A stretch of DNA of 64,000 bases, from NCBI GenBank assembly GCA_014238905.1, contig JABAAE010000005.1:1-64000 (forward strand), given 5' to 3'. The first letter of the stretch is position 1, and the number at the start of each line of letters is the position of its first letter. Position numbers and translations under genes: made by a program. The DNA is from Planctomycetota bacterium. Lineage in GTDB: Bacteria; Planctomycetota; Planctomycetia; Pirellulales; Pirellulaceae. Below the pieces are notes generated by a model. The model saw nothing but the letters and a program-made list of their open reading frames with translations, was not told the DNA's origin and searched no databases. Positions 7,964-16,619 of the stretch are shown piece by piece.

Positions 7964-9457
7964 ATGCACCAAAATGTAACGTCACTGATGGCGATGAGCT
8001 GTTCGTTTTTAATTGGGAGCATGATGACGCAATCGGCCTCAGCCGATTGGCCGCAATTTCGGGGGCCCAACAGCAGCGGCATCTACCAGGGGAAGCCGAT
8101 ACCGACGGAGTTTGGGCCTGGGATTAATGAAGCTTGGAATCTCTCCCTGCCCCCGGGGCATTCTTCACCCTGCGTTGCGGGGGATTCGATTTACCTGACT
8201 GGCTTGGAGGCCGCTCAAAAAAAGCTGGTCCTGTTCTGTATCAACAAAGAGAGCGGGGCGATCAGATGGAAAAGATCCATTGTTGTGAAGGAACTCGAAA
8301 GGGGACATCCCTCTTTTAATCCGGCCAGCAGCACTCCCGCTTCCGACGGCAAACGGGTCGTGGCGTATTTTGGTTCATTTGGTTTGATTTGTTTTAATCG
8401 CGAAGGTGATGAGCAATGGCGGATCCCAATGCCCATCACCAAATCCTATGCCGGTAACGCAACATCTCCGGCTATTTTTGGCGATCAGGTTGTCCTTTAC
8501 CGCGGAAATCATGTCGACCATTTTGTTTTGGCGGTGAACAAGGAAACAGGAAAACAACAATGGAAGGTTCATCAAGAGGAGCCTTTTTCTTCGGAATTGG
8601 CCTGCACCTCCTGTCCCATTGTTGTGGGTGGCAATTTGATTTTGCATACCGCTCGGTCAGTTCAGGCGCTGGATGTTGCCAGCGGAAAACAGGTTTGGGT
8701 CGCTAAGTGTGCGACGACGGCCACCAGTACGCCGGTGATCGGAGAAGGGATGGTGATCGTAGCTGCCTGGAATAAGTTAGGAGAGCCAGCTTTGCGGCCT
8801 CGGTTCCCAAGCTACGATGAATTATTGACCGGGCATGATGCAAATCAGGATGATCTGATCAGCCAGCGGGAATTTCCTCGGCTGATGATCTTTCACCGTC
8901 CAGAAGGGGCGGAGGCTCCTCAGAACGGAGCCTCGGTGCGGTTTTCCAGTGTTGATCGAGATCGAAGTGGGAAAATAACAAGGCAGGAGTGGATTGAGCA
9001 GCTAAAAGGTCTGGCTAAATTTCGGTCCAGTTACCAAACACACGGTATGCTGGCGCTGCCGATCGAAAATGAAGGGCTAGTCGATCCATCTGACATCCGG
9101 ACTCTTGAGGATCAGGGAATTCCGGAGGTACCTTCCCCTCTTTTTCATCAAGGACTGGTTTATTTTGTAAAAAATGGCGGAGCGTTGACCTGCCTGGAGC
9201 TGCGGACTGGAAAACGGGTTTATCGGTTGCGAACATCGGGACGTGGGACGCATTATGCCTCCCCGATCATTGCGAATGATCGATTAATCACTGCGGCAGG
9301 GGATGGAAAAATAACGGTGTTGAAATTGGGTGTCGGACCGAGGGAAATGTACACCTCGCAAATGAAAGATTCAGTGTACGCGACTCCAGCCATATCCGAC
9401 GGTATTTTATACGTTCGGACCCATCACAAACTTTTTGCATTTGGCGAAAAAAAATAA
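7964..9457 (+). CDS. Secreted PQQ-like beta-propeller protein with EF-hand-like insert
   Basis: The product has a signal peptide (about residues 1-28, ending in SASA) followed by DWPQFRGPNSSGIY, the usual opening of planctomycete PQQ-binding-like propellers. Blades are marked by repeats such as NKESGAIRWKR, NKETGKQQWKV and LDVASGKQVWVAK. Near residues 290-350 two calcium-type loops interrupt the propeller, GHDANQDDLISQREF and VDRDRSGKITRQEW, resembling an EF-hand pair; propeller sequence then resumes (LELRTGKRVYRL). No quinoprotein active-site motif was identified, so a binding or scaffold role is as likely as a dehydrogenase. The frame also opens at a TTG at 7958; the ATG at 7964 is preferred. 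Confidence 0.85.
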   Translation: MHQNVTSLMAMSCSFLIGSMMTQSASADWPQFRGPNSSGIYQGKPIPTEFGPGINEAWNLSLPPGHSSPCVAGDSIYLTGLEAAQKKLVLFCINKESGAIRWKRSIVVKELERGHPSFNPASSTPASDGKRVVAYFGSFGLICFNREGDEQWRIPMPITKSYAGNATSPAIFGDQVVLYRGNHVDHFVLAVNKETGKQQWKVHQEEPFSSELACTSCPIVVGGNLILHTARSVQALDVASGKQVWVAKCATTATSTPVIGEGMVIVAAWNKLGEPALRPRFPSYDELLTGHDANQDDLISQREFPRLMIFHRPEGAEAPQNGASVRFSSVDRDRSGKITRQEWIEQLKGLAKFRSSYQTHGMLALPIENEGLVDPSDIRTLEDQGIPEVPSPLFHQGLVYFVKNGGALTCLELRTGKRVYRLRTSGRGTHYASPIIANDRLITAAGDGKITVLKLGVGPREMYTSQMKDSVYATPAISDGILYVRTHHKLFAFGEKK

Positions 9458-9470
9458 ATGGAGTCCAGAA

Positions 9471-9499
9471 GGTCAAAAAAGGGCTCACGCCTTTTGACC
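9471..9499. other. Inverted repeat after propeller gene
   Basis: The arms ggtcaaaaaagg and ccttttgacc flank a seven-base loop just after the stop codon at 9457. The stem has two unpaired A residues and no T-run follows, so it could act as an RNA-stabilising hairpin or a weak terminator. Confidence 0.35.
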
Positions 9500-9556
9500 G
9501 GCGGGATGTTACCAACTCAAACCCTCTTCTGATTTTTGATGACTGACGGAAACCCT

Positions 9557-10501
9557 ATGTACAAGTTTGCTGTATTGATCTCCTTTGTCCTAATGCTGGC
9601 AGCTTGTCGTTCGAAAAACCAAACACCGGACGAACCCCAAAATATTTCCGGTCCCGTTCGGATTGCGGCGATTTGTTACCCGCTGCAATATTTTGCAGAT
9701 CGCATTGGCGGAAATCTCGTGGAAGCTACGCTGATGGTGGACAGTTTGAATCAATCTGCCAGACCGACGTCGGAGGATGTTCAGAAATGGTCGCAAGCCG
9801 ATCTTATCCTGCTGAACGGTGGAGAGAGCCCGGGGTGGCTGCAGACGGTCTCCTTTCCTGATAGGAAAACGGTCGACGTTACCTCGACGATCCGTAGTGA
9901 TTTAATATCGGTGGCCGAAGGATTCACTCATCGGCATGGCCCGCAGGGTCCCAAATTACAGGAGATGACGGTATTGGAAACCTGGCTTGATTTTCAGTTG
10001 TGTGTGGAGCAGGCGTTGGTGATTCGCGATGCACTCATCAAAATCAGACCCGGTCAATCCGATCAATTCATCAAAAACCACGCTACGTTTGAAAAGGAAC
10101 TTATCGACCTTGATCAAAAGATGCGAAAAGCGTGTGGATTTTTGCAGGGAAAAACCGTGGTTGCCGATGGCCCTCAATACAGCTACCTCGCTTATCGTTA
10201 CGGGTTCAAGATTGCGATCGTAAAGGCCCCGGTTAGGTTTGATTTGTCAGGTGGAGATTTTTCTGGGGAAGATTTAGAGCGGTGGTGGCAGGAGCAGAAT
10301 AAAGACACTGCGTTTGCCCTGTTTTTTACTGGACTTGAGGCGAAGGACAGCTTCGCCAGGCTAGGCAAAAATCTGGGTTTGGCAATTTATCGAATCAGAA
10401 CGGGCGGGTCTTCCATCGAGGAATCGTCGACCACTGCCGATGATCCAGACTGGCTGGCGTGGATGGAGGACAATATTCAGGCACTCAGGGCGGGCCATTA
10501 G
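9557..10501 (+). CDS. ZnuA-like solute-binding lipoprotein lacking usual histidines
   Basis: The protein starts with a lipoprotein signal (MYKFAVLISFVLMLAAC, lipobox LAAC), so it is anchored at the membrane outside the cytoplasm. It follows the metal-binding ZnuA/TroA fold: VRIAAICYPLQYFADRIGG, ADLILLNGGESPGWL, a histidine loop GFTHRHGPQG, and GPQYSYLAYRYGFKI. However the usual ligand histidine in the DPHTYEP motif is replaced by NQSARPT, and the second in the 'HxAFGYFAxxYG' motif is also absent. A Zn or Mn site of the normal kind is therefore incomplete. The first ATG at 9539 is also in frame; 9557 gives the better signal peptide. No ABC permease or ATPase gene lies nearby, so it would work with components encoded elsewhere or has a different role. 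Confidence 0.75.
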   Translation: MYKFAVLISFVLMLAACRSKNQTPDEPQNISGPVRIAAICYPLQYFADRIGGNLVEATLMVDSLNQSARPTSEDVQKWSQADLILLNGGESPGWLQTVSFPDRKTVDVTSTIRSDLISVAEGFTHRHGPQGPKLQEMTVLETWLDFQLCVEQALVIRDALIKIRPGQSDQFIKNHATFEKELIDLDQKMRKACGFLQGKTVVADGPQYSYLAYRYGFKIAIVKAPVRFDLSGGDFSGEDLERWWQEQNKDTAFALFFTGLEAKDSFARLGKNLGLAIYRIRTGGSSIEESSTTADDPDWLAWMEDNIQALRAGH

Positions 10502-10689
10502 GCCCATCGACGCATAGACAGACCAGCGGTTGCGGAAATAACCCCTGTAAAAAACGAGGCGAAAAGGCTAAAACGATAGAAATTAGAAGTCTAGGAAAAA
10601 TGTCACCTTACTGGCATACCAGCCACAAAGCAGGTTTGGATTCCTCGATTTTCTTAGGCAATAACTCATTTTCAAGACTTTTGTTAAGC

Positions 10690-11073
10690 ATGCGTCGACG
10701 ATTCCTTTCATCGAAAATTCACCGAGCTAAAGTGACGCAGGCGGACCTTGATTATGAAGGGAGCATCACGGTGGACCCCGTCCTTCTGGAAGCGGCGGGC
10801 ATCCATCAATATGAACAGGTCGATGTTCTAGATATTTCCAACGGTTCCCGTTTAACAACTTATGCGATTCATGGCATTTCCGGATCCGGCGAAATCTGTA
10901 TCAACGGAGCAGCTGCCAAACTGGTTGAACCAGGGGATTTGGTCATATTGGTTTCCTACGTCGATCTTACCAACGAAGAAATCAAGAATCATGTACCTAG
11001 GGTGGTTCTGGTCGATTCGGAGAATGCGATCTGTGAAGTCGTTCATCAGAGTCTTTCGGTCAATCAGGCTTGA
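10690..11073 (+). CDS. panD: Aspartate 1-decarboxylase (PanD)
   Basis: PanD makes beta-alanine from aspartate for pantothenate and coenzyme A synthesis. The 127-residue product matches the family from MRRRFLSSKIHRAKVTQADL onward, and the self-processing site is exactly conserved: Gly24-Ser25 in YEGS, whose serine becomes the pyruvoyl cofactor. The C-terminal part has ISNGSRLTTYAI and EPGDLVILVSY. The frame extends upstream to 10459, but the ATG at 10690 gives the family N-terminus. It is not next to panB or panC, so the pathway genes are dispersed. Confidence 0.95.
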   Translation: MRRRFLSSKIHRAKVTQADLDYEGSITVDPVLLEAAGIHQYEQVDVLDISNGSRLTTYAIHGISGSGEICINGAAAKLVEPGDLVILVSYVDLTNEEIKNHVPRVVLVDSENAICEVVHQSLSVNQA

Positions 11074-11194
11074 GTGGGATGGACGGTGTTGACGGATTCA
11101 TACGCGTCATACGTCTGAGAGTTTGCTGAACGTGGGTGACTCGGCTCCGCACGGCTATGTTTCAACAGGTCGCTAGAAAGAAACGGAAGAAAAA

Positions 11195-12292
11195 ATGAAG
11201 GATTTTTCAACTCGCCGAAACAAGATCCGTCGTTGGCTGAAAAAAAAGGAAGTCGACTGCTTTCTGGTTTCCAAGGGAGTCAACGTGACCTATCTAACTG
11301 GATTTACCGGGGATTCTTCCTACCTGGTGATTACCGCAGATAAGGATTTGCTGGTTAGCGATTCACGATATACCACGCAGATCGAACAAGAGTGTCAAGG
11401 AATTCAGAAAGAGATTCGAACGAGCAAAACCACCACTCTGAAACTTCTTTGCTCGACCCTTAGAAAACTCAAAGTTCAATCGGTTGGGTTGGAATCTCAC
11501 GATATTTCCAAACTGTTTTATGACCAGTTATCGAAAGAAATGGCGGGCCTCGAATTGGTCGACTCGCACCACGTTGTGGAAGATTTCCGGGCCATTAAAG
11601 ACCAGGACGAAATAGCGGAAATCCGAAAATCGATCGATCTGGCTGAACGATCATTCAGGGTGATTCGCGAATCATTGCGAGGAGATCAGACTGAGTCGGA
11701 GATTGGAAACAACCTGGAGCATCAGATTCGGTTACTGGGGGGCGACGGTTGCGCTTTCGAACCAATTGTTGGCGTCGGAGAACGAGCAGCGTTGCCTCAT
11801 GCGGTGAAAACTGGCAAGCGGATCGAAGAGAGTTCTTTGGTCTTGATTGACTGGGGTGCAAAAGCTGGATTGTACTTGAGCGACCTCACACGGGTCCTGA
11901 TCACGGGAAAACCGACTGCAAAAATGGAAAAAATCTACGGGATTGTCTTGGAGGCTCAGCGGAGAGCGATCGCTGAAATTGGTCCAGGGGTTTCGGTCAA
12001 AAAAGTGGATGACGCTGCCCGAAATTGGATTTCTGAGGCAGGTTTCGGTTCAAAATTTGGCCACGGCTTGGGTCACGGTTTGGGATTGGAAATTCACGAA
12101 TCGCCCTTTTTCTCGTCCATTTCTTCGGCGATTCTGAAACCGGGAATGGTCGTGACTGTTGAACCAGGTATTTACCTGCCAAATTGGGGCGGAGTACGGA
12201 TCGAAGATGACGTTCTGGTCACCAGAGAGGGTGCGGAGGTGTTGACGTCAATTCCCAAATCTTTCGACCAAGCCCGAGTTTTATTGCCTTGA
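11195..12292 (+). CDS. M24 family peptidase (Xaa-Pro dipeptidase/aminopeptidase-like, YqhT type)
   Basis: This cytosolic 365-residue protein has the creatinase N-domain (SKGVNVTYLTGFTGDSSYL, residues about 25-45) and a C-terminal pita-bread metallopeptidase domain. All five metal ligands are present: D in LIDWGAK (about 218), D in SDLTRVL (about 229), H in HGLGHGLGLEIHE (about 290-300), E in TVEPGIYLP (about 323) and E in RIEDDVL (about 336). It should cleave dipeptides or N-terminal residues next to proline. It sits directly upstream of accB-accC, the arrangement of Bacillus yqhT-efp-accB-accC, except that efp is missing from the gap. Confidence 0.9.
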   Translation: MKDFSTRRNKIRRWLKKKEVDCFLVSKGVNVTYLTGFTGDSSYLVITADKDLLVSDSRYTTQIEQECQGIQKEIRTSKTTTLKLLCSTLRKLKVQSVGLESHDISKLFYDQLSKEMAGLELVDSHHVVEDFRAIKDQDEIAEIRKSIDLAERSFRVIRESLRGDQTESEIGNNLEHQIRLLGGDGCAFEPIVGVGERAALPHAVKTGKRIEESSLVLIDWGAKAGLYLSDLTRVLITGKPTAKMEKIYGIVLEAQRRAIAEIGPGVSVKKVDDAARNWISEAGFGSKFGHGLGHGLGLEIHESPFFSSISSAILKPGMVVTVEPGIYLPNWGGVRIEDDVLVTREGAEVLTSIPKSFDQARVLLP

Positions 12293-12518
12293 GGCGGTTT
12301 AGCGTTTCCTTGGGCAACGTTAATTTGCGGGGTTTCCATTAATTTCGAAAATAATTATCCTGTATGTTATGAAAAGTTAGTCAAAGAGGCGTATTTCATT
12401 GAAATGATGCCGATCACAGGTATTGGAGAGGCCAGTCAAGGCCCATTCGGTCCTGATGATAGGGCCGCTGTTAATCACTTGAGAGTTCAACCTAACTCGT
12501 CACCACGACGTTCAAAAT

Positions 12519-12995
12519 ATGGCAAAAGCAAATTCATCAACTGGTAAAGTATTCGATGTGGATACGATCAAACAATTCGTGGAATTAATGCATGAACACG
12601 AGTTGACCGAAATTGATTTACAGGAAGCAGATCAAAAAATCCGCCTCTGTAAAAGAGAGAACGTGGTAGCAACCAGCGCTCCTGCGGCTGTTCCCGTGGC
12701 TGCAGCGGCCGCAGCCCCGGCAGTGGCTGCGGCAGAAACGGAGAGTGCGAATATAACTACCATCAACAGTCCGATGGTCGGAACGTTTTATTCCAAAAGT
12801 AAACCGGAGGCACCGGACTATGTCAAAGTGGGTGATTCCGTTTCTTCGGAAACTGTGGTGTGCGTCCTCGAGGCAATGAAAACTTTTAATGAATTGCCGG
12901 CTGGAGTCTCCGGCAAAATCGTGGAAGTTTTGGTCAAAAACGAAGAAGCCGTTGATGTCAATAAACCACTTTTCAAAGTGGATACCAGTCAGTAG
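12519..12995 (+). CDS. accB: Biotin carboxyl carrier protein of acetyl-CoA carboxylase
   Basis: AccB carries biotin between biotin carboxylase and carboxyltransferase in the first step of fatty acid synthesis. The N-terminal 50 residues are followed by an Ala/Pro/Val-rich linker (about residues 52-75) and a C-terminal biotinyl domain starting with INSPMVGTFY. The biotinylated lysine is Lys121 in the EAMK motif; the next residue is Thr (EAMKT) where most AccB proteins have Met. Length (158) is normal. It lies 101 bases ahead of accC and should be co-transcribed with it. Confidence 0.95.
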   Translation: MAKANSSTGKVFDVDTIKQFVELMHEHELTEIDLQEADQKIRLCKRENVVATSAPAAVPVAAAAAAPAVAAAETESANITTINSPMVGTFYSKSKPEAPDYVKVGDSVSSETVVCVLEAMKTFNELPAGVSGKIVEVLVKNEEAVDVNKPLFKVDTSQ

Positions 12996-13095
12996 TGATT
13001 GGAATTCAAATCGCCTTGGATCCAAGTGCTAGTTATCGGGTACCTATTTCATCGCAAGTTGTTTTTGCGGTGATTTCAGCCATCAGGTAGATCTC

Positions 13096-14445
13096 ATGTA
13101 CAGTCGAGTATTAATTGCCAATCGCGGCGAAATTGCATTACGTATTATTCGTGCCTGCAAGGAAATGGGCATCGAATCGGTGGCTGTGTTCAGTGAGGCC
13201 GATCGAGGTAGCGCCTATCTTGAATTAGCGGACCAGTCGTATTGCATTGGTCCGGCGAAAAGTGCCGATAGCTACCTTAAAATTGATCAAATCATCAGCG
13301 CTGCCGAAATTAGTGGTGCGGACGCTATTCATCCTGGCTACGGGTTCCTTGCCGAAAACTCGAAATTCAACGAGATTTGTCGGGATTGCCAAATCGATTT
13401 CATTGGTCCTAGTCCTGCGGCGATGGATCAGTTGGGTGATAAAAATCAGGCGCGAAATTTGGCAAAAAGAGCCAGCGTGCCTGTCGTTCCCGGCAGTGCT
13501 GGACTGATCGAGGACGATTCCGAAGCGTTACGAGATGCCAAGGCAATTGGCTACCCGGTGTTAATCAAGGCCACCGCCGGTGGTGGCGGCAAAGGTATGC
13601 GGGTTGCCGAGAGTGAAAAAGACCTGCTCAATGCGTTACAGCAGGCTCGTACGGAAGCTGGAGCTGCGTTTGGAAATCCGGCGGTTTATCTTGAGAAATA
13701 TATTGGCAGTCCTCGTCATGTAGAGGTCCAGGTTTTGGCGGACCATGCGGGAAACGTGGTTCATCTTTGGGAAAGAGATTGCTCCACCCAACGCCGCCAC
13801 CAGAAGTTAATAGAAGAAAGTCCTTCGCCAACGATCACACCAGATGTGCGTCGATCGATATGCGAAGCCGCGGTTCGGCTGATCAAGAACGCGGAGTATT
13901 ACAACGCCGGAACAGTCGAATTTATTGTCGATCCAGACAATAACTTCTATTTTATTGAGGTCAATGCACGAATTCAGGTAGAACATCCAGTAACCGAAAT
14001 GGTGACTGGTATTGATTTGATTAAATCTCAAATTCAGATCGCGGCGGGTGAAGATCTTCAGTTCCAACAGGCTGACATACCCTTAAGCGGCGCTTCGATT
14101 GAATGCCGGATTAATGCAGAAGATGCGCGTAATAATTTCCGGCCCTGTCCCGGAACCATCGAGCAAATGTATGTTCCTGGTGGGATGGGCGTGCGATTTG
14201 ATTCACATGTGCACCCCGGTTATACGGTTCCACCTTTTTATGACTCGATGATTGGCAAACTATTGGTTTTCCAGCCTACCCGAGATCAGGCTATTGAAAA
14301 GATGTTAAGGGCGCTTTCAGAATTGCGAATTAAGGGGATTGAAACGACGGCAGGTTTTCTGGCGACGGTCGTTCAATTAGATGAGTTCCGACAAGGAAAA
14401 ATTGACACCAAATTCGTAGAACGAACAATGGATCAGTGGTATTAA
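13096..14445 (+). CDS. accC: Acetyl-CoA carboxylase biotin carboxylase subunit
   Basis: AccC carboxylates the biotin on AccB using ATP and bicarbonate. The 449-residue product begins with the family N-terminus ([17 protein letters not shown]), has the glycine-rich ATP loop GGGGKGM at 162-168, [17 protein letters not shown] for ATP and substrate contacts, the catalytic [14 protein letters not shown] segment, and a normal C-terminal lid domain. Start, length and order (accB then accC) are all typical. Confidence 0.97.
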   Translation: MYSRVLIANRGEIALRIIRACKEMGIESVAVFSEADRGSAYLELADQSYCIGPAKSADSYLKIDQIISAAEISGADAIHPGYGFLAENSKFNEICRDCQIDFIGPSPAAMDQLGDKNQARNLAKRASVPVVPGSAGLIEDDSEALRDAKAIGYPVLIKATAGGGGKGMRVAESEKDLLNALQQARTEAGAAFGNPAVYLEKYIGSPRHVEVQVLADHAGNVVHLWERDCSTQRRHQKLIEESPSPTITPDVRRSICEAAVRLIKNAEYYNAGTVEFIVDPDNNFYFIEVNARIQVEHPVTEMVTGIDLIKSQIQIAAGEDLQFQQADIPLSGASIECRINAEDARNNFRPCPGTIEQMYVPGGMGVRFDSHVHPGYTVPPFYDSMIGKLLVFQPTRDQAIEKMLRALSELRIKGIETTAGFLATVVQLDEFRQGKIDTKFVERTMDQWY

Positions 14446-14568
14446 CGGTTTGCCGGTCGAATGGAGTTTTGTCTGGCAACGCTGAACTATTGGTGACCGG
14501 GGGTTTTCCGGTTTTGGACCGGGCTCAGTTTCTTTCTTTCATTAAAGCGTCCTTTCTGCGATTCCTAA

Positions 14569-15333
14569 ATGCATATTTTAATCACCAACGATGATGGTGT
14601 GATGGCTCCCGGGATTATGGCTTTGGCCAATGCATTTTCGATTCTTGGAAAAGTGACGGTCGTGGCTCCCGAATCAGAAATGAGCGGAGTTAGTCACGCC
14701 CTGACGTTTCTGAAACCGCTTTTTGCCCGTCAGCTTGAATCAGATTCGGAATCTATTTGCCGATACGCCGTCAATGGAACGCCGGCCGATTGCGCGAAAT
14801 TGGGGATTTTGGAGCTATGCGCCGATGAACCCGATTTGGTGGTCAGCGGAATCAATGGCGGACTGAATGCCGGCATTAACTCGCTGTATTCGGGTACCTT
14901 GGGGGGGGCGAGAGAAGCTTCGTTTTTTGAGATCCCCAGTTTTGCCGTCTCCATCGAGGTGTTGCAGAAGGGGAAACCGGATCTTTCTCACCTTGAATGG
15001 GCCAGTCGATATAGCAGTGAGATCATTCTGAAACTTCTGGAGTTAGAGGCTCCAAAAACCACTCTGCACAACATTAACTTTCCGATCGCTTCTCTTCAAA
15101 AACCAGCCTATCGCGTCGTTCCCATGGAAACCCAGAGATTCAATTATGAATTTCAAAAGGGTTTGGACCCGACCGGCCGGCAGTACTACTGGACCAAGCA
15201 TTCACCTTCGGACAATCAGCGTCAGCAGGACACCGATATTTCTGTTTTAAATGAGGGTTTTGTATCCATCACACCGATGGGGTACGACCTCACCGATGAG
15301 AGACATTTGGCCAATATCAAAGCGGTTTTATGA
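14569..15333 (+). CDS. surE: 5'/3'-nucleotidase SurE
   Basis: SurE removes phosphate from nucleoside monophosphates and helps under stress. The 254-residue protein starts MHILITNDDGVMAPGI with the metal-binding Asp8 and Asp9, followed by PESEMSGVSHALT (Ser39) and VSGINGGLNAG (Asn96), giving the complete divalent-metal site. The closing TDISVLNEGFVSITPM segment is also typical. It starts 123 bases after accC and could be part of that transcript. The start is clear from the conserved N-terminus. Confidence 0.96.
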   Translation: MHILITNDDGVMAPGIMALANAFSILGKVTVVAPESEMSGVSHALTFLKPLFARQLESDSESICRYAVNGTPADCAKLGILELCADEPDLVVSGINGGLNAGINSLYSGTLGGAREASFFEIPSFAVSIEVLQKGKPDLSHLEWASRYSSEIILKLLELEAPKTTLHNINFPIASLQKPAYRVVPMETQRFNYEFQKGLDPTGRQYYWTKHSPSDNQRQQDTDISVLNEGFVSITPMGYDLTDERHLANIKAVL

Positions 15334-15635
15334 AGCTCGAGACTTCAGATCATGGGAAAGCTGTTAATTTGGGCGATGTTGTTATGAAAATAGAAGGGTT
15401 TGAAATGCCACAAACCGGCCCCACGGATTTTTATTTTTGGATGAGATCGCAAAAAAACGGCCATGGCGGACTAGATTCCAGTAAAATTCGGTGGTAAATT
15501 TTCGAGAAGATCAAGTTCAATCAATTCTTACTGAAGTGCCCTCATGTTTTCGCTTCCTAAGTGAATCCACGGCAACTCATCCGACGAGTTGATTTCATGG
15601 ATCATTTTTTTTTACTTTCTTAAGGGCATTTTGCT
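15334..15635. other. Intergenic; probable leader of the cold-shock gene
   Basis: No open frame with coding character is present. The stretch precedes a cold-shock protein gene, and such genes often have long structured 5' leaders, but I could not identify a defined cold-shock box. Confidence 0.35.
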
Positions 15636-15836
15636 ATGGCGCAAGGAACAATCAAAAAACTTGTTTCTGACAAAGGTTTCGGATTCATCAAAACAGACAA
15701 TGGTGAGATTTTTTTTCATGTCTCGGCAGTTCAAGGAGCCGCTTTCGAGGATTTGACCGAGGGAGCTCATGTAGAGTTTGAGGAATCAGAAGGTCCCAAA
15801 GGGCCGCGAGCTGAATCAGTAACGTTGATTGGCTAA
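15636..15836 (+). CDS. Cold-shock domain protein
   Basis: This 66-residue protein is a single cold-shock domain that binds single-stranded RNA and DNA. Both RNA-binding motifs are present: KGFGFI (RNP1, about residues 13-18) and IFFHVS (RNP2, about 25-30). Length and start are normal for CspA-type proteins. It is followed by a strong factor-independent terminator at 15935-15962, so it is likely transcribed alone. Confidence 0.95.
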   Translation: MAQGTIKKLVSDKGFGFIKTDNGEIFFHVSAVQGAAFEDLTEGAHVEFEESEGPKGPRAESVTLIG

Positions 15837-15934
15837 GCGTTTGCCGATTTGCTTTTTTTGCAATTGGTAAAAGCACTCATTGAAGATGAAATAGCAGTAA
15901 ATTTTAGCTCCTGGCAAGGATTTACGATAAACAT

Positions 15935-15962
15935 CAGGGCGATTGAATCGCCCTGTTTTTGT
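15935..15962 (+). terminator. Rho-independent terminator after cold-shock gene
   Basis: A perfect 10-base stem (cagggcgatt with aatcgccctg, separated by one base, so the real loop is a few bases wide) is followed by tttttgttt. It sits 98 bases after the cold-shock stop and faces the plus strand. Confidence 0.88.
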
Positions 15963-16099
15963 TTCTTGTCTCATTAACCGCCCTTACTGTGATGGCCGTT
16001 TTCCTATTTTGATACCCTGCGGACATTGAGTTTGCCTTGTCCTCAGCTTACTGGTTCAATGAAGGAGATAGAGGCCGGTTTGATTTCCTTTTTCTTCTA

Positions 16100-16540
16100 A
16101 TGAAAGTCAATCTTTTGAAAGTCCCGATTTACTTCGTTGTCACCTGGTTCGTTTTGCTGGCTTCTCTTGGCTGTGTTCCGGCGCCAACGGAACCCAAAGT
16201 TGAAAAAGGGAAGGAGGAGGACGGACCACCTAGTCGGTCCGCGCAGGTCGGAGTGGGCAAAAAGGGAGAGGGGTATGGAGAGATGGTCCCCTATTTAAAA
16301 CCGGCTGCGACGTATTGGAAAATCAAAGAGAAAATTGTTTTTGAAATTGCCATTCCCAAAACGATGCAACTCTATGAAGCGCTCCATGGCAGAAAACCAA
16401 AGAGTCATGAAGAATTCATGGAAGAAATTGTCAAAAAAAACAAGATTAAATTGCCCGAATTGAAGGATGGACTTGAATATCAGTATGATCCGCAGTTGGG
16501 GGAATTAATGGTGACCGGTAATGAAAAAATAAAACAATAA
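16100..16540 (+). CDS. Small lipoprotein of unknown function
   Basis: The product has a hydrophobic signal ending in the lipobox-like SLGC (Cys25), a Lys/Glu-rich linker, and a soluble domain with YGEMVPYLKPAATYWKIKEK and ALHGRKPKSHEEFMEEI. The last part (PELKDGLEYQYDPQLGELMV) resembles the short C-terminal domain found in several planctomycete lipoproteins with no assigned function. The frame opens upstream to 16037, but the ATG at 16100 starts the signal peptide. No Shine-Dalgarno is obvious. Confidence 0.65.
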   Translation: MKVNLLKVPIYFVVTWFVLLASLGCVPAPTEPKVEKGKEEDGPPSRSAQVGVGKKGEGYGEMVPYLKPAATYWKIKEKIVFEIAIPKTMQLYEALHGRKPKSHEEFMEEIVKKNKIKLPELKDGLEYQYDPQLGELMVTGNEKIKQ

Positions 16541-16619
16541 CGGTTCATTGATGGATTAAGGTTTTAGTGCGTGGGTCCAGTCCTATCACTTTTGTTTTTC
16601 AAAACTGTCAATAGATGTA

